Positions 33,657 through 44,904 of a DNA stretch of 64,000 nucleotides are shown here, piece after piece. A program made the translations under genes and the position numbers. The notes below the pieces were generated by a model that did not search any database, had not been told where the DNA came from, and was given only the letters and a program-made list of their open reading frames with translations. The stretch spans positions 5,106,001 through 5,170,000 of the forward strand of contig OY741268.1 in assembly GCA_963514095.1 (NCBI GenBank), read 5' to 3'. The DNA is from Eutrigla gurnardus (lineage: Eukaryota; Chordata; Actinopteri; Perciformes; Triglidae). Positions within the stretch are counted from its first letter, which is position 1, and each line of letters starts with the position of its first letter.

Positions 33657-33966
33657 CCCTCGGAGGCGTTGCAGGGAATCCCTCCGGTAAATACACACCT
33701 GAACACCGCCGAATTGTTGGCCCTTCTGCCCCCAAGGCTGTCTGAAAAGCGCTTGGACCTCACACAAACACCGGGCAGCACACGGCCACGCGAATCCACA
33801 CATGTGGACTCAAAACTCTAGGACGCGCCGCCCGAAATACTGCCCGTAAATAGGCAATCAAACCTGAACAAATTGTCGGCCCTCATGCCCTGAGACCTGG
33901 GTGAAAAGCGCTTGGACCTCATGCAAAAACCGTAAACCCTCGGACGCGTTGCGGGGGATTCCCTCC
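33657..33966. repeat. Two tandem copies of a roughly 155-bp GC-rich module
   Basis: 33657-33811 and 33812-33966 repeat the landmarks GTAAATA, TGAAAAGCGCTTGGACCTCA and CGTAAACCCTCGGA, diverged from one another. The first copy aligns over its full 155 bases with 60961-61115. A stop-poor - strand frame gives repeated peptides such as GGIPCNASEGLRF and EGIPRNASEGLRF. Identity of the source sequence is unknown to me. Confidence 0.75.
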
Positions 33967-34002
33967 TGGCACCAACAGTCTCCGTTTGTTCGGTCCAGGT
34001 TC

Positions 34003-34200
34003 TCAGCTCCAGCGGGGGCTATCTCGGCCTCCACAGACGCTAACGCTAACCCTAAGCCTAACCCTAACCCTTTGAGCATCCCTCTCGCGCAATTCTTCCT
34101 CTGTATATTCAGGCTCGTACAGGTACGGTTGGGTTTGGGTGGAAAAAAACTCCCCATCAGAGTCTTCAAAAGTTTCAGTATATTCTCCAAAAGTGGCCAT
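34003..34200 (-). pseudogene. N-terminal coding fragment with a PYxYEPEYTEEEL motif
   Basis: From the ATG at 34200 (reverse strand) the frame reads MATFGEYTETFEDSDGEFFS and then QPYLYEPEYTEEELRERD, before entering a CCCTAA-derived Val/Arg stretch. An acidic start and PYxxEPxYxxEEL motif resemble the N-termini of the expanded fish family with a P2X7-type intracellular domain, often TE-associated. The downstream domain is not in the element. Family assignment is a guess from the motif. Confidence 0.4.
34041..34072. repeat. Short telomere-like CCCTAA tract
   Basis: TAACGCTAACCCTAAGCC followed by TAACCCTAACCC gives about five CCCTAA-type hexamers inside the TTAA element. It is short and impure. 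Confidence 0.6.
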
Positions 34201-34747
34201 TTCTGTGAGATTGAAGAAACTAGCACTGCAGGCTACTCTGCGTCTGTAGCAATGACAGCAGGTAAACAAACTATTATAGAACCGGTAACTTATAAGTTCT
34301 AGGTGATATCAGTCCGCCGCTGCCATAGCCTACTAGGAAGTATGACACGCTGCTGCTGCTGCTGAGACATAAATCCTTAAAAATGCAAGGTTGGTTTTAT
34401 TTCAAACATTCTATCAACACAGATAGCTACATCGATAGTCTGCCGTTACAATGGATTTGCCTCGGGTGCACTGTGGAGTCAGTATGAGTGTTTTTAATGC
34501 CATGCTAACTAGAACGATTGACTTGCGCTAGCCATAGCACAAGCGAACTCGGCAACTAGAAGAACTGAATGAAATTTCTTGAAAACGTCTCCAGACGTCT
34601 CGAACACACCGGCTGACTTGGAAAATAGGTCTTATGTCCGAAATTCCGAACTATCCCTTTAATAATAACAAATACATTACGCTCTAAAATATAAAGAGTG
34701 AACTTTTAAAACATCTTTAAATCATACATTTTCCCGGACTACACAAA

Positions 34748-35034
34748 ATGAGACGTCTAAGACGAAAGAGTCAAAAGAAAGAGTCAACCCCAGAGAGCCA
34801 CCGCTTCCTAGAGAGTTCCCTGACAGACAATGGGCAAAGGTGCGTGCTGCCTTGTTACAGTGGAATGATAACCAGTACCTTGCAACATTTCAAATCCATC
34901 TTTGCCAGGCATGGCATACCATCTGAGGTCATGACAGACAATGGACCCCAGTTCGCGTCTGAATACTTCACTAGGTTCGCTACACAGTGGGGGTTCACAC
35001 ACACAACGTCCAGCCCCAAGAGCAATGGAGAGTC
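34748..35034 (+). pseudogene. Ty3/gypsy-type integrase core fragment
   Basis: The frame contains HFKSIFARHGIPSEVMTDNG then PQFASEYFTRFATQWGFTHT and TSSPKSNGE. This is the integrase core block around the second catalytic Asp (TDNGPQF) and the SNGE block with the Glu. The normal spacing with PxY(H)PQSNG is broken (SPKSNGE). No LTR, protease, reverse transcriptase or RNase H surrounds it, so it is a short dead fragment of a retrotransposon. Confidence 0.85.
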
Positions 35035-35149
35035 GCCCCCCTGGTGGTTAGGCTTGGGAGGTTGTAAACGAGGCTCTTCAATAAAGATGCTTCAAGTGTA
35101 CACGCTGGAAACCTCTCTCCATACTTATTTTCAAGTTAGAACTACCTAA

Positions 35150-35920
35150 CTACAGTGTTGCGCTTATTTCTGGTATAATTTAACAGACATTACGCTACCA
35201 TTAGGCTACATATATATAAAGTATATCCGTTTATAACTCATAAAGATTTTGTTTAAAAACCACAGACTAAAAAATGATCATGCTTTTGATTAAAAATATC
35301 AATACTTTGCCTTTATCACTGCATTACATTGTCTTTTAGTAGAAAGAAGAATGTATTTGTATTTTTCATTTTGCATTATAATTTTTAAATATTTAAGGTG
35401 AAGGTGAAGATGTCATTTGAAAAATATAATGTAAAAAGATTCTTTACTATTAAGTCTGGAGTTTGACTTGCAGTGAGTATTTCATGTCTTTCTTTCTTCT
35501 CTACTGTTGAAGCTGCAGTAACGTGAGCGTCTCTTTTGAACGTAACTTCATCTTAAATCAACATGTTCACGTTGGCTTTATTAAATCAACGTATTTGATT
35601 TTATTAGAGCGACTCCTTGATTTCCTGTCAGTCTCACAGAGTTTGATTTTCTCCAATGGTTAATGTGGAACACATTTCTCATCTCTGATGTGTTTGTGTA
35701 GAGATGAGTGACGGCAGCAGATAATCAGCCACAGCTGCTGCTCGCTGCAGGCTGACTGACTGCACTCACCTGATGTTACAATGAAATCAAATACATTTCA
35801 TAAGAATAAGCAGTGAATAAGTGAAGCGTTCAGTGAAGTCAGAGTGCCACCTGCTGCTGAGAGGTACACATTGTGAAACAATCAAACAATCACTGAATCA
35901 ATAATGAAACATTTTAAACC
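35150..35920. other. Intergenic AT-rich DNA, nothing recognised
   Basis: No gene or element was supported between the integrase fragment and the Tc1 remnant. Confidence 0.4.
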
Positions 35921-35924
35921 CAGT

Positions 35925-36640
35925 TACACCCAAAAATGATTCAACCCCCATTGCAAATTAGCTTTTTAGCAAAATTAACAGATTTTCATGAAATTGAAAT
36001 GAAGCAAACAAGAACAAGTTAAATTGCTCAATATAACTAATGTTACAAGCAGTTTCTCTAAATTAAACAAATAATGTCTACAATGTTCTTTGGATTGCAC
36101 GCTGCAACCGCCTTTTTCAATTGGTTTCAAGTCAGGTGACCGTGATGACCACTAATATCTTCCAGGACTTCTGCTGCATCCCAGCCTTGGTGGACTTCGA
36201 GGTATGCTTTGGATCATTGTCCTGTTGGAAGGTCCAATGACGGCCAAGCTTCAGCTTCCTCACAGATGGCATAACATTTTTGTCTAGGATTTCTTCATAT
36301 TTTATTGAATCCATCTTGCCATTCACACGGTACACATTTCCAGTTCCAGAGGAGCAAAGCAGTCCCAAAGCATCACCGACCCACCGCCATGCTTCACTGT
36401 AGGCAGGTGTTCTTTTCCGCATATGCCTCATTCTTCCTCCTCCTGACATACTGCTGATACATAGGCCCAAAAAGTTCTAGTTTTGTCTCATCAGTCCACA
36501 GAACAGAATCCCAAAACCTCTGTGGCTTTTATAAATATTTAAAAATAAGACTTTTTTGTGCCTTTGGGTCAGCAGTGGTGTGTGCCTTGGGTTTCGGGCA
36601 TGGAACCTCTCTGTGTTTAGTACGTGTGTACATGATATTA
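35925..36640 (-). mobile_element. 3' part of a Tc1-like transposon with transposase fragment
   Basis: The + strand starts CAGTTACACCCAAAAATGAT then TCAACCCCCATTGCAAATTAG, a terminal repeat of a fish Tc1-like family. On the - strand the frame 36132-36470 contains SMSGGGRMRHMRKRTPAYSE, EILDKNVMPSVRKLKLGRHW and the catalytic block TFQQDNDPKHTSK. The N-terminal domain and other terminus are missing where minisatellite B begins. Dead copy. Confidence 0.85.
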
Positions 36641-36649
36641 CATTGAATA

Positions 36650-37300
36650 GGTAACAGGTAACTAGTATATCACAGGGCTGACATGTAGAGACAGACAGGT
36701 AACCAGTCTATCACAGGGCTGACATGTAGAGACAGACAGGTAACCAGTCTATCACAGGGATACATGTAGAGACAGACAGGCAACCAGTCTATCACAGGGC
36801 TGACATGTAGAGACAGACAGGTAACCAGTCTATCACAGGGAGACATGTAGAGACAGACAGGTAACCAGTCTATCACAGGGCTGACATGTAGAGACAGACA
36901 GGTAACCAGTCTATCACAGGGCTGACATGTAGAGACAGACAGGTAACCAGTCTATCACAGGGCTGACATGTAGAGACAGACAGGTAACCAGTCTATCACA
37001 GGGCTGACATGTAGAGACAGACAGGTAACCAGTCTATCACAGGGAGACATGTAGAGACAGACAGGTAACCAGTCTATCACAGGGCTGACATGTAGAGACA
37101 GACAGGTAACCAGTCTATCACAGGGCTGACATGTAGAGACAGACAGGTAACCAGTCTATCACAGGGCTGACATGTAGAGACAGACAGGTAACCAGTCTAT
37201 CACAGGGCTGACATGTAGAGACAGACAGGTAACCAGTCTATCACAGGGCTGACATGTAGAGACAGACAGGTAACCAGTCTATCACAGGGCTGACATGTAG
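36650..37300. repeat. Minisatellite B, 40/41-bp unit, about 16 copies
   Basis: Same unit as array A, but with CTGACATG links dominating. It runs into duplication copy 2 at 37301 in exactly the same register as array A runs into copy 1. Confidence 0.97.
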
Positions 37301-38189
37301 ACCTGGAGCAAATGTTTCCTCCCAAAGAGTGATGGGAAACACTGGATTTAGAATAGCCCTTAATACTATTATGATTGATGTTGGTATGTACGTGACGGAT
37401 GTGGCTCGTGCTGAAACTCCACACTACTGTTGCTCCACAGACCACAGACGATGAGGTTGGACTGGAGATCTCCAGTCTCGGGATAAACAATCGCATTAAA
37501 ATGCTTCGTCACTCTGTGTTTTTAACTAAACAAAAACACATAAATTGAGTATTACAAAAATAAAACAACATTATCAAACCTTGGTGTGATCATATAGTGG
37601 ATATTATTCTGAAGTGCAAACTACATCACATTACACTGGATGATAGAAAACACATTCAACTAACATGAGGTGAACATAAAACACACTTCATAGCTATTTA
37701 ACAGGCTGCCAGTCTAGATTCTGAGCTAGCCAAGCTAATGTGAGCTTTTTAACCCAACGGGTAAAAAGGCAACTCACACCAAAACAAACCACTTAAAAAT
37801 CATGAAAACGAAATAAAATGTATTACCTGCAACACAGTATTGCCAGTGGGGCATGACGAGGGCAATCTCTCAATCTCTCGGGATAAACAGTCTATGAATG
37901 AGTACAACAATTAAGATAGTTTAGCTTAATATAATGTTTACTCAATCAATCAACTAACAAATCATAGCTTTTGCTCAAAGCAGTTAGCATTAAAGGGATA
38001 GTTCAAAATTTTGGACATAAGACCTATTTTCCAACTCAGCCGGTGTGTTCGAGACGTCTGGAGACGTTTTCAAGAAATTTCATTCAGTTCTTCTAGTTGC
38101 CGAGTTCGCTTGTGCTATGGCTAGGGCAAGTCAATCGTTCTAGTTAGCATGGCATTAAAAACACTCATACCGACTCCACAGTGCACCCG
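37301..38189. repeat. Segmental duplication copy 2 (889 bp)
   Basis: Near-identical to 32542-33430. From 37994 it carries the first 196 bases of the TTAA transposon, then stops abruptly at GTGCACCCG and returns straight to a minisatellite unit (TCTATCACAGGGCTGACATG) and the right part of the interspersed repeat at 38223-38265. Confidence 0.96.
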
Positions 38190-38222
38190 TCTATCACAGG
38201 GCTGACATGCAGAGACAGACAG

Positions 38223-38265
38223 GTTCCCATCCTGCATGTCTTTGGACTGTGGAACCGGGAATCAA
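38223..38265 (+). mobile_element. Right part of the interspersed repeat that holds the minisatellites
   Basis: CATCCTGCATGTCTTTGGAC followed by TGTGGAACCGGGAA is the usual continuation of the retroelement tail seen at 31796. Only one minisatellite unit separates it from duplication copy 2. Confidence 0.7.
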
Positions 38266-38944
38266 ATACATTTTAATGATTTCCCGAACAAATCAAATAT
38301 ACTTGCAAGGCCTTATGCAACCTTGTTACTGTACAATGTTGCCTCAAGGCAAAAAACTGTTTTTTGTAATTTCCTTTGAAACATTTGGTAATAAGTCATG
38401 CAAAGTTTTTAAAATCCTGCTTTACTTACCATTGAACGTCACTCAGATGTTTGGTAGGTGATTATCTGGACGAGTGGGACCAATGCAGTGCTGAAAGAGG
38501 AACCCCCTGTGGGGCATGTGACCACTTCTTTTAATTTTAGTATTTGAGTTCCCCTTGTATGAGATAGCATTGAACAATTAAATGGGTGTTATATTTAAAT
38601 AAACAGTTAAGATATGCTATGTGTACACGGTACCAACTGGGACATTGTACAGGTAGAAAAGAAAGAAAAACAATACTTCACGAAGTTACAGAAAATGTAT
38701 GTCTTGAAAATATCTTCTACAGCAGGTGTGAGTTAATCAGGTGGTGCAGACAATCAGCATCAGTCAACCACTCTGAGAAAGTGTTCACTGAGACGCTTTT
38801 CAATTTTTTCCAAAATTCTAATAAATGTGGAGGCAATAGGATCAAGGTCAAGGTTGAGGTCAACCGATGACCCTAGTCTCAATGAGGATCTGGATTTCAG
38901 TCATTTCCTGTAAGATGTTTCCTAAACCTGTGACAACCACGGGT

Positions 38945-39647
38945 TCCATGAATTCCTCCTGCTGCAGTGGGCCCTGGGTTCCTCCTGGTGTAATGGGCCC
39001 TGGGTTCCTCCTGGTGTAATGGGCCCTGGGTTCCTCCTGGTGCAGTGGGACCTGGGTTCCTCCTGCTGCAGTGGGCCCTGAGTTCGTCCTGGTGTAGTGG
39101 GACCTGGGTTCCTCCTGGTCCTGGACTAGCCCAGCCTCATGTGGCCAGAGTGTGGAGGCAGTTCCTGGATGATGAAGGCTCTCATTCCTCTGACCTAAAT
39201 CCTATTGAGCACCAATGGGACGTTATGTATCGTGCATCAGATGCCGCCAAGTACCGCCACAGACTGTCCAGGAGCTCACTGTTGCCCTGATCCAGATCTG
39301 GGAGAAGATCCTCCAGGACTCCATCCTCTGACTCATCAGGAGCCCGTACGTTGTCAGGAGTTCAAACGGGGGCTAACAAACTACTGAGTCACATAATGAG
39401 TTCTTTTGATAAAATTCACTCAAGTTGGATCAACCTGTGATTTCAATGTTTCACTGTGATTTTCAGTGTGATTTTGAATCCAGCCAATAATGGGTTGATC
39501 ATTTTGATTTCTATTGGCCATTGTTATGTCATTTTGTTCTCAACAAATTATACAATGTACATCCGTAAAGATTTTCAACTTGAGTAATTCGTTCATAGAA
39601 ATCTGATGTGTGATTTAAGTGTTCCCTTAATTTATTTGAGCAGTGTA
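38945..39647 (+). mobile_element. 3' half of a Tc1-like transposon with internal tandem expansion
   Basis: The end GTGTTCCCTTAATTTATTTG then AGCAGTGTA (to 39647) is the terminal repeat of a widespread fish Tc1-like family. The transposase tail is recognisable as CCTCATGTGGCCAGAGTGTG and the frame piece LNPIEHQWDVMYRASD with the catalytic Glu. At 38950-39118 a short piece of the coding region (GGGTTCCTCCTGGTG) is amplified in tandem. Confidence 0.82.
38950..39118. repeat. About 28-bp tandem repeat within Tc1 transposase sequence
   Basis: Six or so units of TGGGCCCTGGGTTCCTCCTG with GTGTAA or CTGCAG variants. The GGTTCCTCCT word is part of the normal transposase coding sequence of this family, so the array arose inside the element. 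Confidence 0.85.
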
Positions 39648-40940
39648 TATAAATATTCAAATTAACTATAAAATAAATATTCTTATCAAGCAAAGTGTCC
39701 TGCACATCGATATACTTGCAAATATAAAAAAAACAATCAAACCATCAATAACAACCTACAACACTTTAGCATTTGTTACATGTCCCCACTCTAACACTAC
39801 ACTCTATTCCGAAATATAATGATTCTAATCCATCTAAAACCATGTTTCTTTTTGCTAGTAGGTCATTTGCTGAACTAACCAAAAAAAGCATTCCTGTGTG
39901 GTTATTTTATCCACAAAGTTTACTGTATCTCCAAATACATGTATATATTGACATTGCAATAATGAAAATGACCTGAGATGATGGATCATTTTACTTTATA
40001 CTACTACTATGTTCTCCTACACTTGCTCGTGTTTCTAACAAATAAATGTGCCACTACATCACTAGCTGAGCTGTGGTTGGTGGTTTTGCCATCAGGCCGT
40101 AGCTCGACTGCAAAGTGACCTGCTGTAAATCCTCCCAGCATGCCCCTGTGTCTGATCCTTGATATAATAACAATCTCGCTTTGAATTTCCAAGATGCCAC
40201 AAAGAAGCCCGGGTCAATGTTGTTGCATTATTACATTTCTGTTTTCCGTTGTGGACAAACACTATAACTCACTTTTGCTCTTCCCTTAGCTGTACAATAC
40301 TTTTATCCAGAATCCAGAAACTCTTTTTCCACCATTTTTGACATGTTGGTGTTGGTATTCTGTATGGAATGTTGCCTGGCTGCATAAAGTAATTAAAGGC
40401 AACAGCTCCTTCAATCCAGTAGGTGGTGCACATGTCATGTTGATGTTCTTTTTGTTTTTCATTTAATATAATGTAGTTTTGTAATGTAGTAGTTTCAAAA
40501 CATTCCCACACTCAATGGTAAATGATAATGATAACACAAACTGGACGATCTAAAAAAAAATCAACATTGATTTTAATTTGTAGTTGTACACGTTGCATAC
40601 AGCAGGGATGTGAATCTGAAGTCCTTTGACTTCTAAAGTCTTATTTAGTTTAGTAACATTATTTCAGTCTGTTTCATTGCAAATCAACTGGTTTCAAGAC
40701 TTAAAACATTGACGATATAAACGACGTGGATTTAAATGTATCGGCATTAGTGTAGTGGACGTTGGTCATTACATGGCTGATATTTCAACCAGGTGAGAAA
40801 ATTAAATATGTCCACTGTGTTCCTCATTTTATCCTGCCTGTAACTCACAGCTTTATATATTTAAAAACACTGCCTTGCCTTCCGTCACCCGAATCCCTCC
40901 TCCATCCACTTCTGTTTCTTTCCTCCATTCCTTCCTTCCT
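39648..40940. other. Intergenic DNA, nothing recognised
   Basis: AT-rich. The 80-residue - strand frame at 40269-40511 (with CQKWWKKSFWILDKS) has no family that I know and no gene context. Confidence 0.4.
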
Positions 40941-41193
40941 AAATGGTAAATGGCCTCATTTATATAGCGCTTTTATGCAAAGCGCTTATACAGTTATGAC
41001 TGACATTCACCCATTCACTCACACATTCACACACCGACGGCAGAATCAACCACACAGCCAGCTCGTCAGGAGCAATTAGGGTGAGGTGTCTTGCTCAGGG
41101 ACACCAGGCACTCAGCTAGGAGGAGCTGGGGATCGAACCGGCAATCTTGCGGATGCCAGCCAACCCGCTCTACCTCCTGAGGTAAACCCCCCC
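40941..41193 (-). mobile_element. tRNA-derived SINE
   Basis: On the - strand the head is CCTCAGGAGGTAGAGCGG, A-box-like, followed by the B-box-like CCGGTTCGATCCCCAG. The body has ACACCTCACCCTAATTGC, and the tail ends in GCCATTTACCATTT. This matches a very common teleost repeat recognised on + by AATGGTAAATGGCC and ATATAGCGCTTTT. Confidence 0.82.
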
Positions 41194-42054
41194 TGAGCTA
41201 AACCCTGCGTCATTGTGGGTTGAAATGGCTGTATTTTGCTGCCTGGCTGTGTCCCAGAGTCCAGCCCCTGAACTCCAACCCATCATCTGTCCACATCTGT
41301 TGATTGAAGGCTGTGTGGATGTGGATGTAAATGCGTTGTTCCTCATTACAAATACTTTTTTTTACAGTTTAAAATGTCATTTTCTCAACTAGATAACTTT
41401 AGTCTCAGACCTCTGGTTCTTTGAATGCTCTTTTTAACCGTCATACTGATATTAACATTTGGATGAGTAATCATTTTTGCAAAAATAAATGAGCAGAAAA
41501 CATATTATGCTCATAGGTTCTAAGGCAAAAAGGCACTTCATTTAGAGCTTTATACTCTGATCTTCATTTTAAAAATGTCACAAAACATTTCATTTGAGGT
41601 AATTAGATCACATTTTACCCAGGATGATGCTGAATTGCTGATTCATGCTTTTATTAGAAACTACTTACATGTTGGATCCTGTTGGATTTCAGTTATGAAA
41701 CAGTTATGAAATATAAAGTATTGGTTTCGTGCTGAGTGAAATAAATTATCCAATTATTTTGTGTTTAAGCTACAAAACCAAGGTTAGGTTTAGACAACAA
41801 CACTGTTGCAGAACTAGCAGGATCAGATTCGGTTATTAATAAATAATTGTTCATATCAATAGAATTATTGATATTAAAAGGATTATTAATATAATTCATA
41901 AAAATTAGGCACCACCCTGAAATCAGGGAAAAGATAACCGAACCTGGACTCAGTTTCAACATAAAGGGGTTTATTAACAATAAACAAAGAAACATACACT
42001 AAGTCTAGCTAACTAAATACTATACTTCTATATATGTGTATAATTAGTGTAATA
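41194..42054. other. Intergenic DNA with one AAAACCAAGGTTAGG fragment
   Basis: At 41771-41800 ACAAAACCAAGGTTAGGTTT is a piece of the interspersed repeat also seen at 6055-6085 and 44905-45105. Nothing else was recognised. Confidence 0.4.
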
Positions 42055-43114
42055 TACACTATATTGCCAAAAGTATATACTCACCTGTCCAAATAATCCA
42101 CCTAGGCATGCAGACTCTTTCTACAAACATTTGAACAGTCGTGGAATTTCCTCGCTCCTAAATATTCCAGTCAACTGTCAATGGGATTATAACAAAGTGG
42201 AAGTGATTGGGAACGACAGCAACTCAGCCAGGAAGTGGTAGACCGCGTAAAATGATGGAGCAGGTCAGCGGATGCTGAGGCCGCCAACTTTTGTGGCCTT
42301 CAGATTAGCTCAAGAACAGTGTAGAGAGCTTCATGGAATGGGTTTCCATGGCGATCAGCTGCATCCAAGCCATACATCAGCAAGTGCAATGCAAAGCGTC
42401 GGATGCAGTGGTGTAAAGCATGCTGACACTGGACTCTAGAGCAGTGGAGACGTTCTCTGGAGTGACCAATCACGCTTCTCCATCTGGCAATCTGATGGAC
42501 GAGTCTGGGTTTGGCGGTTGCCAGGACAACGGTGCTTGTCTGACTGCATTGTGCCACGTGTAAAGTTTGGTGGAGGGGGATTATGGTGTGGGGTTTTTCA
42601 GGAGCTGGGCTTGGCCCATTAGTTCCAGTGAAAGGGACTCTGAATGCTTCAGCATACCAAGAGATGTTGGACAATTCCATGCTCCCAACTTTGTGGAACA
42701 GTTTGGGGATGACCCCTTCCTGTTCCAACATGACTGTGCACCAGTGAACAAAACAAGGTCCATAAAGACATGGAGGAGAGAGTTTGGTGTGGATGAACTT
42801 GACTGGCCTGCACAGAGTCCTGACCTCAACCCGATAGAACACCTTTGGGATGAATTAGAGTGGAGACTGAGAGCCAGGCCTTCCCATCCAACATCAGTGT
42901 GTGACCTCACAAATACACTTCTGGAAGAATGGTCTAAAAGTCCCATAAACACACTCCTAAACCTTGTGGAAAGCCTTCTAGAAGAGTTGAAGCTGTCATA
43001 GCTGCAAAGGGTGGACCGACGTCATATTAAACCCTATAGATTAAGAATGGGATGTCAATTAAGTTCATATGCGAGTCAAGGCAAGTGAGCCAATACTTTT
43101 GGCAATATAGTGTA
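42055..43114 (+). mobile_element. Tc1-like transposon with both termini, internally deleted
   Basis: The left end TACACTATATTGCCAAAAGT and the right end ACTTTTGGCAATATAGTGTA are perfect inverted copies beginning and ending with the TA target. At 1060 bases it is shorter than a full element of this type. The coding region is broken by deletions and frameshifts. Confidence 0.93.
42567..43001 (+). pseudogene. Tc1-like transposase, C-terminal half
   Basis: The frame holds FQHDCAPVNKTRSIKTW and DWPAQSPDLNPIEHLWDELE. The second Asp and the Glu are separated by 34 residues, so the DD34E catalytic pair is intact here. The first Asp and the DNA-binding domain lie in other frames or are lost upstream. 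The frame before FVEQFGDDPFLFQHD is not clearly transposase-like. Confidence 0.88.
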
Positions 43115-43503
43115 CGTACTGGTGTTAGGAAAGTTGGATTAGTAAGCATGCCAACTGTCTGTTCTAGATCACTAACAACTGAACTAAGGTTACACACTTT
43201 ACTATACTATACATTAAATAGAAATGAATGACATGGAAACATTAATGTCATGACATTCAGTTTATAGATAGAAGTTATGCCCAGATTGTTACCAGTACTT
43301 GAAGAAGGGTTTCTTGTTCCTCTGAAGATAGGTTGCTGTCTTTGGGTTCCTATGAAAGAAAATTGCTGTCCTTTGAGTTGTGGATGGAGGAATTTCTATT
43401 GAGATGCGTCTCGACTAGGAATTCTTCTCTTTGTTGCAGAAGCAGGCTCCAGCAGCCAGCTTGTTGGCTGTTTTGAGGGCGCTGCTTGGGGACTTGAGAC
43501 CTG

Positions 43504-44631
43504 GGGCCCGTTTCACAAAGCAGGTTCAACAAACTCTGAACTTAACCCTGAACTCTGAGTTGACCAACTCTGAGATGGGCAACACTGAGTTTTCAGTTTC
43601 AGAACAGCGGTTTTGAATTAGTTCAGTCAACTCTGAGTATGTAAACTCTGAGTTACGTGCGTGCCTGCCGACTCTATAAAGCCATCATCAATGGAGCTGC
43701 GATACTACGATTCACCATGGCAACGGGGAGAGCGTCATTAGATATTACTGAGTGTTTATGTAGAAAACGAGCTCATCCTGAGAAAACGGAGCAACGTAAC
43801 TGCAGCAAAGTAGCGATAGTTGGCGTGGCAGACAATTACTGCCCGATCTAATGTGTATAATTGAATAAAACAGTCTATTGATCTAAAGGTAATAACTCTT
43901 TATTTTCAGACTTGCACAGCGACACTGTGGTGTAATGGTTAGCAACACTGCCCACGGCGCAGGCGACAGGGGTTCAACTCCCGTAGTCCACAAAGTAGTG
44001 TAATGAATCAATTATCATTTTCATTGGGTGTAATCCCCCCAGGCACAGAGAGAAAGTGGCGTCAGTTGAAAATTAAGCATAAGAATATTGCGCAAATACG
44101 TTGACTAAGGCATATGATTTTAATCATATTTCACATATTAAACAGTAAATATAAGCAGGTATTTCAACACAGAAATGTACTTAAACATTTCATAAATCTC
44201 CCGTTCGCAAAAACACTACCTCCGCAAAGAATCTGGTTGCGGATTATGTCCGCGATATGAAATGTTGAAAATGTCGGAGAATATTGTTTAGATAATATCT
44301 AATGTGATTGGAAGGAAAGGTAATCAAAATTGTCTCCCAACGCAAATCTGCTAGAATCACTTTTATTTCCATATCGATTAGGTTGACGATGAAAGGACGG
44401 CACATTTTTTTCAGAGTTGGTTCAGATTCCGGAAAAAGGCAGAGACACAGGGAGAAACTCAGGGTTTGTTGAAGCAAACCTGCTAGCGAGCAGGTTAGGT
44501 TCACGGAGTATGTTACTAGGGTAACTGACTCAGATTTATGCTGAACTGGCTTTGTGAAACCGAAAAACCTCCCTCATCTCAGGGTTAACTAACTCAAGGT
44601 TTTCACTAAACCTGCTTTGTGAAACGGACCC
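43504..44631. mobile_element. PIF/Harbinger-type non-autonomous element with CTG target duplication
   Basis: Termini GGGCCCGTTTCACAAAGCAG and inverted GGGTCCGTTTCACAAAGCAG are flanked by CTG on both sides (43501-43503 and 44632-44634). Three-base duplication and AACTCTGAGTT-rich subterminal repeats are typical of Harbinger families. There is no intact transposase. It contains a tRNA-like segment at about 43921-43992. A relative sits at the right edge of the window (63010 on). Confidence 0.88.
43921..43992 (+). other. tRNA-like sequence inside the Harbinger element
   Basis: The A-box-like TGGTGTAATGG and B-box-like GGTTCAACTCC are correctly spaced, with a T-arm-like AGGGG/CCCGT stem. The acceptor stem does not pair well, so it is unlikely to be a working tRNA. 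Confidence 0.55.
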
Positions 44632-44904
44632 CTGTAGTCCAAATCCCAGGAGAAAGAGGAGACCTCTGTTCAGGTTGAGGTCACAGGAGGAACGGCAGAT
44701 GAGACCTGTGGTCAGGTCGATATCTGTATGTTCCACTGCAGTTGACCAATGAGAATGGAATCTGGAGTTCACAGGTATGTGTCACTTTCAGTGCAGGCAG
44801 ATGGGGGAGGAGGAAAGACCCCCTGTGGAGGTGCGTGGCTGTGTTTAAACAAACAATTTAATCTGCATCCATGAATTGTTTCATAGACACAAACCCTGAG
44901 GTCC

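Larger units (their letters stand above)
33235..34658. mobile_element. TTAA-target DNA transposon (Kolobok- or piggyBac-like) with long inverted ends
   Basis: TTAA at 33231-33234 and 34659-34662 brackets termini AGGGATAGTTCAAAATTTTG and, inverted, AGGGATAGTTCGGAATTTCG. The inverted arms extend over roughly 200-250 bases (for example GTGTTCGAGACGTCTGGAGA in both). The GC-rich middle contains a tandem of about 155-bp units also found in the hAT element at 60.65 kb, a short CCCTAA tract and a small coding fragment on the - strand. TTAA duplication suggests Kolobok or piggyBac. I favour Kolobok from the AGGG start but cannot prove it. Confidence 0.8.

Noticed and set aside
34041..34072. Possible internal telomere array
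   Set aside because: Only about five impure CCCTAA units inside a transposon. Too short to indicate a chromosome fusion point.
42300..42842. 180-codon - strand frame
   Set aside because: It is the antisense shadow of the Tc1-like transposase at 42567-43001.
43921..43992. Functional tRNA gene
   Set aside because: A and B boxes are good, but the acceptor stem does not pair and the T stem has a mismatch, so it is listed only as tRNA-like.
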